This document shows, in pieces, positions 1 through 7,751 of a DNA stretch of 7,751 nt. The notes under the pieces were generated by a model. It saw only the letters and a program-made list of their open reading frames with translations, had not been told where the DNA came from and made no database searches. A program made the translations under genes and the position numbers. The stretch covers positions 1 through 7,751 of the forward strand of contig DLGU01000190.1 of NCBI GenBank assembly GCA_002482865.1. The letters are read 5' to 3'. Origin of the DNA: Porphyrobacter sp. UBA7686. GTDB lineage: Bacteria; Pseudomonadota; Alphaproteobacteria; Sphingomonadales; Sphingomonadaceae. The stretch's first letter is position 1, and every line of letters starts with the position of its first letter.

Positions 1-1504
<1,504 letters not shown>

Positions 1505-1510
1505 GATCGT

Positions 1511-1520
1511 CCCTCCCCCT
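1511..1520 (-). promoter_or_regulatory. Ribosome binding site of the downstream hydrolase
   Basis: On the minus strand this reads AGGGGGAGGG, ending six bases before the ATG at 1504. It fixes the start of the downstream hydrolase. The same frame stays open to 1645, but that extension would overlap the end of the upstream hydrolase and bury the lipoprotein signal. Confidence 0.75.
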
Positions 1521-1565
1521 TGAACTCCAGCAGCATAGCGCGCCGCAGCGGCGGCGGGCAACGGG

Positions 1566-2489
1566 TCATTCACCGCCCTTGAGCACACCCAGCATGGCCG
1601 CTTCATTGGCGGTGTAGACCGGGTGGCCAGGGGTGATGATGGCAAAGTGGCTCATGCCGACATTCTCGCGCACCGTAACCTTCGCCCCGCCCGACCCGAG
1701 CGCAGCCTGTGTCCCGGCCGAGGGGGCGGGCAGCTTGGCCTGCACGAACAGCAGTTCGGACAGCTGCGGCGCGTGGGTGGCAGGGGAGATCGCGGCATAA
1801 CGAGCGCGCGCGGCTTCGGGCGCGGCACCGATGAAGGGATCGACGGCGGAGAATTGGCACAGCGTGTCGAACGCCGAACGCTCAGCCCCGACATCGCCCG
1901 GCCCATCGAGCACGATCGCGGCGCGGGCCTTGAGCGGTTGGCGCTTGCCGACGGGGCCATCCGCGCCCTGCGCGCTCGCCAACCATTGCGCAGGCAAAGC
2001 GCCCGCGGAGTGGCCGACCAGCGTGACGCGCGAACGGTCGATGGGATAGCGCGCTGCAATCTGGTCGATCAGCTCGGCCGAAGCCGCCCAATCCGCGAAC
2101 GACCCCGGCCAGCCGCCCCCGTCCCCGACCTCGCGGTAATCGACATTGAGCGTCGCGATGCCGAGCTGCTGCCAGCGGGTCGCGAGCGGGCCCATATAGG
2201 CTTGCGAGGCAATGCCGGTCTTCCAGCATCCGCCATGATAGATCACCGCCAGCGGAAACGGGCCTTCCCCTTGCGGCAGGCGCAATTCGGCAAACCCGCG
2301 CGGATGATCGGCATAACGCCAGATCGCATCGGGCGCGGAAGGCGCAAGGTTGGCGTCGGTGCCGTAGGTCGCGTTGTTGGGTTGCACGAGCGTCGGAGCC
2401 TCCTCTGGCGCGGGCGTGGTGGTGGTGCAGGCAGCGGTGAGCAGGAGAATGGGGAGCAGGAGTGTCACCGCATCAAATACCTTCGTCAT
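1566..2489 (-). CDS. Putative alpha/beta-hydrolase (esterase-like) lipoprotein, upstream paralogue
   Basis: This protein is homologous along its length to the hydrolase that follows it and is also 307 residues. A hydrophobic signal ends in LLLTAAC, with C21 as the probable lipidated cysteine; Thr at -3 is less typical than Leu. The motifs are HGGCW (85-89), GGGWPGSFADW (124-134), GHSAG with Ser161 (159-163), VLDGP with Asp195, and SHFAIITPG with His281. Where the sister has Asp251 and Asp256, this copy has Gln250 and Ala255, so the acid of the triad is unclear; the shared Asp195 is a candidate. The start is uncertain: the ATG at 2489 lies in a REP-like hairpin and has no visible Shine-Dalgarno. 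A GTG at 2468 (residue 8) would leave a shorter signal starting MTLLLP. It is probably an envelope esterase of unknown substrate. Confidence 0.85.
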   Translation of the reverse strand: MTKVFDAVTLLLPILLLTAACTTTTPAPEEAPTLVQPNNATYGTDANLAPSAPDAIWRYADHPRGFAELRLPQGEGPFPLAVIYHGGCWKTGIASQAYMGPLATRWQQLGIATLNVDYREVGDGGGWPGSFADWAASAELIDQIAARYPIDRSRVTLVGHSAGALPAQWLASAQGADGPVGKRQPLKARAAIVLDGPGDVGAERSAFDTLCQFSAVDPFIGAAPEAARARYAAISPATHAPQLSELLFVQAKLPAPSAGTQAALGSGGAKVTVRENVGMSHFAIITPGHPVYTANEAAMLGVLKGGE

Positions 2490-2576
2490 GCTGAACTCGT
2501 TTCAGCATCTATGGCGCGTTGTAAAGTCGACTGAGCGTGCGGAGCAATGGACCCTGAAACAAGTTCAGGGTGACGA
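2483..2576. repeat. REP-like inverted pair of hairpins
   Basis: Two 30-base units lie in inverted orientation, at 2483-2512 and 2547-2576, with a 34-base spacer. Each forms an 8-bp perfect stem: ATGCTGAA/TTCAGCAT (2488-2495 with 2501-2508, loop CTCGT) and ACCCTGAA/TTCAGGGT (2551-2558 with 2564-2571, loop ACAAG). Read in the same direction, both units follow TCGTCA-nn-CTGAACT-y-GTTTCAG-nn-TC. The nn bases differ between units, but as matched pairs (TG/CA versus CC/GG), so the stems are kept. This layout is typical of bacterial REP/BIME elements, and similar sequences recur, from memory, in sphingomonad genomes. Neither hairpin is followed by a T-run. The element lies between the four-cysteine gene and the first hydrolase and covers the hydrolase's apparent ATG. 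Confidence 0.82.
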
Positions 2577-2607
2577 CAAAACGAAGGAAAGCAAACCCCG
2601 TCGCCGA

Positions 2608-3126
2608 TCATACGATTGCCAAAAGTTCTATGTTAGTAACAGTCCAGCCATACTCCATTCGTGTCACCTCGTAGGCCTTGCCTTCTCCCATGAATGCGGT
2701 TTCGACAATGCACCGCGAGCGCGTCATGCAACGGATAGACCTGACCCGAAACATCACCGCAAAAGCTCCGCTCTTGTGTGACCATTGATCTATCGCACCC
2801 AATGCCGCGGGATCGGCAGCGCCGTTCTTGCTCTTGCATGCTGAGGCAGGAAACGGTCTGACAAGGCTCGCCGAAAGTCGCTTTGCGCGAAGTGTGTAGT
2901 CAAACGGCTCGGCATCAACACATAAGGTCACGATCTCGGGTTTCCGCCCCTGCTCCCTTGCGATCTTGGACTCGGCATTACTGTACCATGCAAACTCGCT
3001 CTTGATCGCTGCTGCCGCCGCTTCAGTAACGAGCGGTTGGTGATCGAGTGTGCCCGAAATCCAGACCCCTCCCGCGACAAGAGCGACGAGCGCTCCGAGC
3101 ATGGTAAAGTCCTTCGTTCCGCTCAC
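2608..3126 (-). CDS. Hypothetical membrane-anchored protein with four cysteines
   Basis: I do not recognise the family. The 172-residue protein has a short N-terminus (MSGTKDFT), one hydrophobic segment at about 9-24 and a soluble remainder. This suggests an inner-membrane anchor with a periplasmic domain, or an uncleaved signal. The soluble part has four cysteines (69, 97, 133, 139), which could pair as disulfides outside the cytoplasm, and a short helical Ala-rich stretch (35-41). No catalytic motif is visible. The GTG start overlaps the recN stop as GTGA and has GGAGG (3131-3135) four bases upstream. A second possible start is the ATG at 3102, with AAGGA (3110-3114) seven bases upstream, giving 164 residues; I prefer the GTG because it keeps a lysine before the membrane segment. 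Two hand-counted lines are about 55-58% GC, lower than most of recN, so the gene may be a later arrival. Confidence 0.72.
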   Translation of the reverse strand: MSGTKDFTMLGALVALVAGGVWISGTLDHQPLVTEAAAAAIKSEFAWYSNAESKIAREQGRKPEIVTLCVDAEPFDYTLRAKRLSASLVRPFPASACKSKNGAADPAALGAIDQWSHKSGAFAVMFRVRSIRCMTRSRCIVETAFMGEGKAYEVTRMEYGWTVTNIELLAIV

Positions 3127-4790
3127 ACCCCCTCCAGCAACCGGTCCGCCTGTGCGCGGGCCTCTGGCGTGACTTCGGCGCCGGACAGCATCCGCGCGAT
3201 TTCCTCCTGCCGTCCAGCCTGGTCGAGCAGCACCACGCTGGTCTTGGTCACGATCCCGCTCGAAGCCTTGGCGATGAGGTAATGCTGGCCCCCGCGCGCC
3301 GCGACCTGCGGGGAGTGGGTCACCGCCAGCAATTGCCCCTCTTGCGACGCGAGCCGGGCCAGGCGCTCACCGATGGCAGACGCCACTGCGCCGCCCACGC
3401 CGCGGTCGATCTCGTCGAAGATGATCGTCGCCGCCCCGCCCTGCTCAGCCAGCGCGACCTTCAGCGCGAGGATGAAGCGCGACAATTCCCCGCCGCTCGC
3501 AATCTTGCCCAAAGGCGCGAAATCCGCGCCGGGATTGGTCGAGATCAGAAACTCCACCGCATCCATGCCGTGGGCGTTCCAGCGCTCCTCTGGCAGCGGC
3601 GTGATCGCCGTGCGGAACCGGGCGGCATCGAGCTTGAGCGGGGCAAGCTCAGCCGCCACCGCCGCATCCAGCCGCTCCGCGCCCGCCACGCGCGCAGCGT
3701 GCGCCGCCTCGGCGGCCGCAACATAGGCCGTGCGCGCTTCCCTGGCGGCGGCTTCCAGCGCGTCGAGCTGCGCCTCCCCGCCCTCGATCGCATCGAGCCG
3801 GCTGCGCATCGTGCGCATCAATTCAGGCAGGTCATCCACCTCGCAGCGATGCTTGCGCGCCGCCGCCCGCAGTTCGAACAACCGTGTCTCAGCGCGCTCC
3901 AATTCGTGCGGATCATGCACCAGCGCCTCAGCCGCAGCACGCAGCTTGTCCTCGGCCTCGGTCGCTTCGATCACCGCGCGGTCGAGCGCCGCGAGCGCTT
4001 CGGCCAGCAGGGCGTGCTGTTCGGCAATCCGGTCGAGCTTCCGCGCCGCGACCCGCAAGGACGCCAGCGGCGAATCCGATCCCTCCCAGAGGTGTCGTAG
4101 CGTTTCGAGATCGTCCGAGAGCTTTTCGCCCTTCTGCATATCCGCCCGCGCACCCGCGAGCCGCGCTTCCTCTCCCGCGACCGGCTCCAGCGCGGCGAGT
4201 TCAGCGAGGTGCGCAATCAAGAGATCCTGATCGGCCTTGGCCTGTTCGACCGCTCCGCGCGCTTCAGCTAACTGCGCCTCGGTGCGCGCCCAATCGGCAT
4301 AAGCGCGCTCCAGCCCGGCGGTGTCGGTCCCGGCATAGCGATCCAGCAGCAGCCGATGCCCGCGCGGGTTCACGAGGCCCCGGTCGTCATGCTGGCCGTG
4401 CAATTCCACCAGCGCAGGCGCCAATTCGCGCAGCAGGGCAACGCTGGCGGGCTGATCATTGATGAAAGCCTTGGAACCGCCATCAACGCGAACTTGCCGC
4501 CGGATCAGCAGCGGCTCACCGGGCTCAATCGCGATCTCGGCGTCATCGAGCGCAGCCGCGATGCCCGCAGGCAGCGCAGCGAATTCAAAGCTGGCGGTAA
4601 CGGACGCCTTGTCCTCCCCAGCGCGCACCAGCGAGGTCTCCGCCCGGTCGCCCAACACCAGCCCCAACGCATCCAGCAGGATCGACTTGCCCGCCCCCGT
4701 CTCCCCCGTCAGCACGCCCAGCCCGCGCGCGAAGGTGAGATCGAGCGCTTCGATTAGGACAATGTTGCGGATGGACAGGCGGGTCAGCAT
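3123..4790 (-). CDS. recN: DNA repair protein RecN (SMC-like ATPase)
   Basis: RecN is an SMC-family ATPase that acts in the cytoplasm early in RecA-dependent double-strand break repair, probably holding DNA ends together. The 555 residues match the usual length. The N-terminal ATPase lobe has Walker A GETGAGKS (29-36) and the family motif HGQHD (131-135). A long Ala/Glu/Arg-rich coiled-coil part runs from about 155 to 370. The C-terminal lobe has the ABC signature SGGELSR (432-438), Walker B IIFDEID with D459-E460, and the switch histidine in VTHSPQVAA (H492). The ATG at 4790 gives the canonical start MLTRLSIRNI; its Shine-Dalgarno is weak. I saw no GTTC-N7-GTTC alphaproteobacterial SOS box in the 141 bases upstream, so LexA control is not supported here. 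The stop overlaps the next gene by four bases. Confidence 0.97.
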   Translation of the reverse strand: MLTRLSIRNIVLIEALDLTFARGLGVLTGETGAGKSILLDALGLVLGDRAETSLVRAGEDKASVTASFEFAALPAGIAAALDDAEIAIEPGEPLLIRRQVRVDGGSKAFINDQPASVALLRELAPALVELHGQHDDRGLVNPRGHRLLLDRYAGTDTAGLERAYADWARTEAQLAEARGAVEQAKADQDLLIAHLAELAALEPVAGEEARLAGARADMQKGEKLSDDLETLRHLWEGSDSPLASLRVAARKLDRIAEQHALLAEALAALDRAVIEATEAEDKLRAAAEALVHDPHELERAETRLFELRAAARKHRCEVDDLPELMRTMRSRLDAIEGGEAQLDALEAAAREARTAYVAAAEAAHAARVAGAERLDAAVAAELAPLKLDAARFRTAITPLPEERWNAHGMDAVEFLISTNPGADFAPLGKIASGGELSRFILALKVALAEQGGAATIIFDEIDRGVGGAVASAIGERLARLASQEGQLLAVTHSPQVAARGGQHYLIAKASSGIVTKTSVVLLDQAGRQEEIARMLSGAEVTPEARAQADRLLEGV

Positions 4791-4931
4791 GGGCGGGAGA
4801 ACAGATAGCGCACACCCTTGCCCGCGTCACCTGCGTAAGGCGCGCCAATCCCCAAAAGTCGCGCAATTCATGCGGAACTTGCCAAAGGGGTGCGGGCCAG
4901 CCGCACCCCTCTTTGTGCTGCTGCGCGCGGT
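4791..4931 (-). other. Intergenic region between the TonB receptor and recN
   Basis: These 141 bases hold the stem-loop terminator of the receptor gene near their upstream end, and then about 90 bases that should carry the recN promoter if recN has its own. I could not pick a convincing -35/-10 pair or an SOS box there. No RNA gene or small coding region is evident. Confidence 0.5.
4884..4914 (-). terminator. Probable intrinsic terminator of the TonB receptor gene
   Basis: A perfect 10-bp stem AGGGGTGCGG / CCGCACCCCT (4886-4895 with 4901-4910) with a five-base loop lies 17 bases after the receptor stop. On the minus strand the stem is followed by only a short T-run (three, counting the stem's last T), so termination may be partial. 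The stem is flanked by AAAG on one side and CTTT on the other, so it could also work on the plus strand. Its place right after the receptor stop supports the minus-strand role. Confidence 0.65.
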
Positions 4932-7505
4932 TTAGAACTCCACGCTCACGCGGCCATACAGGAACCGCCCGCTGAAGCCGAAAGGCGACTGCGAGGAATA
5001 GGGCAGGAAGCTCTGGTTCTGGCCGAAGTTGAACCCGTCAACCGTGCCGAACGGCAGACGATCGGGATATTCGTCCAGCAGGTTGTTCGCGCCCACCGCC
5101 AGCTGCACCATTTCCGCCGGGTTGAAACGCACTTCCAGATCGACCACCCACTTGGGCGACAGTGTGAGATCGCCCGGCGCATCGCCTTCGGCAATCGCCA
5201 GATTGTTGTTCGACCCGATCGGCAGGAACACTGAACCGAACCGGTTGGCCCGCAGTGTCGCGCCCAACGCGTTCATGGTCCAATCAAGCCCGACATTGAG
5301 CTTGTTCGAAGGCTGGCCATCGGTCAGGCGGAAGCTTTCCGGGCGGCCGAACAGGCGCTGCGGATCGAACCCGGAGAAGGTCGCGCGGTCCGTAATCTCC
5401 TGATCGTTGATGTTGTAACCCGCTGTCAGGGTGAAATTGCCCATCCCGAAATCGGGCACGCGGTAGCTGGCGACGATATCGAGACCCTGCGTGCGGGTAT
5501 CGATCCCGTTGATGAAGAACCGCGCCGAAGTGCCGACCACCCCGGCATTTTGCAGCAGCGCGATCACGTCTGCGCCTTGCAGGTTTTCGGTCAGCACGAT
5601 GCGGTCATTGATCTTGATGTTGTAGTAATCAATCGTCACGCTCAGCCGGTCGATCATTGTGAACACCACGCCAGCGCCGAGATTGATCGATTTTTCCGCT
5701 TCGAGAGGTTGCGCACCCAGCGCAACAGCGATCGGGGAATTGACCGGGAAGGTGCCGATCTCGACCAACCCGATGCCGGTGACATTGTTGGTCGAGGTGG
5801 TGGAGAAGAACTGCTGGGCGAGGCCCGGGGCGCGGAAGCCGGTCGAGGCCGATCCGCGCAAGGCCAGCCCTTCAACAGGCTCGAACCGCGCGGCGATCTT
5901 GCCGTTCAGCGTGTCACCGAAATCCGAGAAATTCTCGTAACGCCCGGCGATCTGGATGTTGAACATGTCCGACAGATCGGTATCGAGCTCCGCGTAGACG
6001 GCAAAGCTATCGCGCGATGCATCAACTGCGGTCGAAGGCTGGAAACCGGGGAATACCTGCGCGCCCGGCGCCGCCCCGTTGGAGAAGGTGAACGGCCCGG
6101 CGATATAGCTCGCCTCCTCACCCGGCACGATCTTGTAGTTTTCGTTACGCCATTCGCCGCCGACCGCGAACGAGGTGTCGCCAATGCCCAGATCGATGCT
6201 GCGCTGGGCATCGAAATTGACCGAGGTCTGGCCGGAACGAAGACCGCCCGCCTCAAATTCCGTCGGACTAACCAGCCCGCCGAGCGATGCGTTCCAGCTG
6301 TTCGATACGCCGTAATCAATGCGGTTGGTGCCGTAGTTGACAGACAGATCGAGGTTCCAGCCGCCAGCCTCCCCGCGCACGCCCATAGCAGCGGCGATAT
6401 CTTCAATATCTGCATCGATAAATGGCAGGAAGCCATCTGCGTAGAATGGCGCACCGCCATTGGCAAAGTCACGGTTGCGGGCATCATTCGCGCGGCGATA
6501 AAAACCGGCGCCGTTGGCGACGCGGCTGCCATAGCTGCCGAAGGCATAAAGTTCGAAGGTGGTGCCGATTTCCACGCCGGAGTTGACGAAGATGTTCACG
6601 TCTTCGGACTCGCCGTCACCGAAACGGTGGTTGTAGCGATTGATCGTGGTTTCGCGCGGATCTCCGATGCCGGAATACTGGCGGCGAATATCCGGGCCAG
6701 ACCGGTTGGTGGGATTGCGATCCTTGTATTCGCCCGTGATGTTCACATAGGCCGTATCGCCCACCGGCAGGCCGAAATTGGCGGCCAGTGTCACGGTGTC
6801 GCCGTCGCGCCGCTTGCGATCTTCACCGGTGAAGGTGATCGCCGGATCGCCGTTCGCAGTCGTCGTCGGCGCGACGCTGGCAACCTGCCCCACGCCTTCC
6901 ATGGTGGTGATATACTTGCCGTAGGTCACCTGCGCGCGGCCGCCTTCGCGCTTTTTCAGCTGGATATTGATCACCCCGGCAATCGCATCGGAACCATATT
7001 GCGAAGCGGCGCCGTCACGCAGCACTTCAATCCGTTCGATGGCCAGCGGCGGGATCGTGTTCATGTCGACACCGGTCGATCCGCGCCCGACCGATCCGTT
7101 GAGATTGAGCAGCGCCGAGGAATGGCGACGCTTGCCATTCACCAGCACCAGCACCTGATCCGGCGCCAGCCCGCGCAAGGTGGCCGGGCGCAGCGAGTCC
7201 GTGCCGTCGGTCAACGAAGGCTGCGGGAAGTTGAACGAGGGTACCAAATTGTTGAGCAACCGATTGGTCTCGGTCGTGCCCTGATTGAGCAGCGCCTCGG
7301 ACCCGATCACGTCGATCGGCACCGCGCTTTCGGCAATTGTCCGGTCGGTGCGGCGCGTCCCGGTAACGATGATGGTGTCTGCGGGGGCCGCAGCTTCGGC
7401 CTCGTCAGAGACAGCTTCTTCCTGCGCGAGTACAGGCTGCGCGGCGCTGGCAACGGCGAGGACGAGCAGAGCGCTGCCCGCCTTGAAGGTCGTGCGGATG
7501 GACAT
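4932..7505 (-). CDS. TonB-dependent outer-membrane receptor
   Basis: This is an outer-membrane gated channel that imports a scarce ligand with energy from TonB-ExbB-ExbD. The 857-residue protein has a Sec signal peptide (R4, K8, hydrophobic core, predicted cleavage after VLA at 27), an acidic Ala-rich linker, and a TonB box-like DTIIVTG (43-49). The plug domain runs from about 55 to 184, with LRGLAPDQVLVLVNGKRR (110-127) and the family signature IERIEVLRDGAASQYGSDA (156-174) leading into AGVINI. The rest is a 22-strand type barrel with the TGFRAPGL segment, a late NLLDEYPDR motif and C-terminal Phe in RVSVEF, as outer-membrane assembly requires. The ATG at 7505 has GAGGAA (7514-7519) eight bases upstream. 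The ligand cannot be told: no siderophore synthesis, sugar or vitamin gene adjoins it. It is a single gene with its own terminator. Confidence 0.95.
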   Translation of the reverse strand: MSIRTTFKAGSALLVLAVASAAQPVLAQEEAVSDEAEAAAPADTIIVTGTRRTDRTIAESAVPIDVIGSEALLNQGTTETNRLLNNLVPSFNFPQPSLTDGTDSLRPATLRGLAPDQVLVLVNGKRRHSSALLNLNGSVGRGSTGVDMNTIPPLAIERIEVLRDGAASQYGSDAIAGVINIQLKKREGGRAQVTYGKYITTMEGVGQVASVAPTTTANGDPAITFTGEDRKRRDGDTVTLAANFGLPVGDTAYVNITGEYKDRNPTNRSGPDIRRQYSGIGDPRETTINRYNHRFGDGESEDVNIFVNSGVEIGTTFELYAFGSYGSRVANGAGFYRRANDARNRDFANGGAPFYADGFLPFIDADIEDIAAAMGVRGEAGGWNLDLSVNYGTNRIDYGVSNSWNASLGGLVSPTEFEAGGLRSGQTSVNFDAQRSIDLGIGDTSFAVGGEWRNENYKIVPGEEASYIAGPFTFSNGAAPGAQVFPGFQPSTAVDASRDSFAVYAELDTDLSDMFNIQIAGRYENFSDFGDTLNGKIAARFEPVEGLALRGSASTGFRAPGLAQQFFSTTSTNNVTGIGLVEIGTFPVNSPIAVALGAQPLEAEKSINLGAGVVFTMIDRLSVTIDYYNIKINDRIVLTENLQGADVIALLQNAGVVGTSARFFINGIDTRTQGLDIVASYRVPDFGMGNFTLTAGYNINDQEITDRATFSGFDPQRLFGRPESFRLTDGQPSNKLNVGLDWTMNALGATLRANRFGSVFLPIGSNNNLAIAEGDAPGDLTLSPKWVVDLEVRFNPAEMVQLAVGANNLLDEYPDRLPFGTVDGFNFGQNQSFLPYSSQSPFGFSGRFLYGRVSVEF

Positions 7506-7513
7506 CGGGTTTG

Positions 7514-7519
7514 TTCCTC
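7514..7519 (-). promoter_or_regulatory. Ribosome binding site of the TonB receptor
   Basis: GAGGAA on the minus strand, eight bases before the ATG at 7505, supports that start and the intact signal peptide. Confidence 0.65.
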
Positions 7520-7569
7520 ATCGGTAGAATTGGCGTACAGAGCCCGAAAGTTACCGATCAGCGCGGTCA

Positions 7570-7596
7570 TGTATAACTAAATTACTATGTTGACAG
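7570..7596 (-). promoter_or_regulatory. Weak candidate promoter of the TonB receptor
   Basis: An AT-rich island (about 7569-7612) stands out in otherwise GC-rich DNA. On the minus strand CTGTCA (7596-7591) and TATACA (7575-7570) resemble -35 and -10 boxes but are separated by only 15 bases, shorter than ideal. Transcription from here would give a leader of roughly 60 bases. No regulator site such as a Fur box could be identified. Confidence 0.22.
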
Positions 7597-7619
7597 ATGT
7601 TTGGATATGAATGTGGCAT

Positions 7620-7751
7620 TCCGGTTACACGCCGGACTGGGAGCGGCAATGGCTTGCACGCGTGCACGGCGCGCGGGTGCGCGTTCACCCGGTGGGGAGG
7701 ATCACTATAAAGGAGAGGCCGCGCGCTGGCGGGCCAGGCCTGACCGGGATC
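7620..7751. other. Upstream region with a palindrome and a possible plus-strand promoter
   Basis: No supported gene lies here. A 12-bp perfect palindrome TGCACGCGTGCA is at 7655-7666. On the plus strand TTCACC (7684-7689) and TATAAA (7706-7711) are 16 bases apart and could drive a divergent gene beyond the window. A plus-strand frame is open from ATG 7607 (or ATG 7649, with GGGAG five bases upstream) to the edge, but it is too short and too unlike the neighbours in codon use to call a gene. Confidence 0.25.

Noticed and set aside
1505..1645. N-terminal extension of the downstream hydrolase to 1645
   Set aside because: It would overlap the upstream hydrolase's end and bury the lipoprotein signal; a strong ribosome site points to 1504.
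1623..2534. 303-residue plus-strand frame opposite the upstream hydrolase
   Set aside because: The minus strand has the signal peptide, GHSAG and HGGCW motifs; the plus product has low-complexity Arg/Gly composition only.
2483..2576. CRISPR repeat or intrinsic terminator reading of the hairpin pair
   Set aside because: There are only two units in inverted orientation and no T-run after either stem, so neither a CRISPR array nor a canonical terminator fits.
3282..4462. Several plus-strand frames opposite recN
   Set aside because: They are antisense to an unmistakable RecN, have Arg/Ala/Ser/Pro-rich composition and no recognisable domain.
4585..4866. 93-residue minus-strand frame spanning the recN start
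   Set aside because: It overlaps recN out of frame, with Gly/Arg/Ala-rich sequence and no motif.
4791..4880. SOS box upstream of recN
   Set aside because: One GTTC is present near the start codon but no second GTTC follows at the seven-base spacing expected of the alphaproteobacterial LexA site.
5550..7580. 676-residue open frame on the plus strand opposite the TonB receptor
   Set aside because: It lies antisense to a receptor with clear domain structure. Its product is rich in Arg, His, Asp, Ala and Gly without motifs, as expected of an antisense shadow in GC-rich DNA.
7649..7751. Partial plus-strand gene starting MACTRARRAG
   Set aside because: It has a Shine-Dalgarno-like GGGAG, but only about 34 codons are visible, the codon use is unlike that of the neighbours and no family is recognised.

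Overview
The window looks like chromosomal DNA from a high-GC alphaproteobacterium, most likely of the Sphingomonadales (Erythrobacter / Porphyrobacter type). The reasons are the GC-rich codon use, the sphingomonad style of the TonB-dependent receptor, the recN and ligA genes lying close together, and a hairpin repeat built on CTGAACT..GTTTCAG that I recall from intergenic regions of this order. The assignment is by family resemblance only; no search was run.

All confident genes lie on the minus strand, so transcription runs from high to low coordinates. In that order: a 246-base leader region (7506-7751) with weak promoter-like signals; an 857-residue TonB-dependent outer-membrane receptor (7505-4932); a stem-loop terminator (4884-4914); the DNA repair ATPase RecN (4790-3123); a small four-cysteine, membrane-anchored protein of unknown function whose GTG start overlaps the recN stop (3126-2608); a REP-like pair of inverted hairpins (2576-2483); two tandem homologous alpha/beta-hydrolase lipoproteins, both of exactly 307 residues (2489-1566 and 1504-581); and the first 189 residues of NAD+-dependent DNA ligase LigA (567 to the window edge).

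The core is a recN...ligA repair neighbourhood, which in many alphaproteobacteria is a compact bamD-recN-ligA cluster. Here three envelope-type genes sit between recN and ligA, and a terminated receptor gene stands where bamD would be expected. The inserted genes have no evident link to DNA repair. They encode an apparently inner-membrane protein and two putative lipid-anchored esterase-like enzymes. The short gaps (4-base overlap, 61 bases, 13 bases) suggest co-transcription with ligA, but the hairpin repeat between the small gene and the first hydrolase may end, process or attenuate the message.

I see no CRISPR array, rRNA, tRNA, IS element or phage gene, and no clear evidence of a wholly new system. 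The points most worth a second look are the hairpin pair with compensatory stem changes that contains the apparent start codon of a hydrolase, the tandem hydrolase pair with its shared cysteines, and the unrecognised four-cysteine protein.
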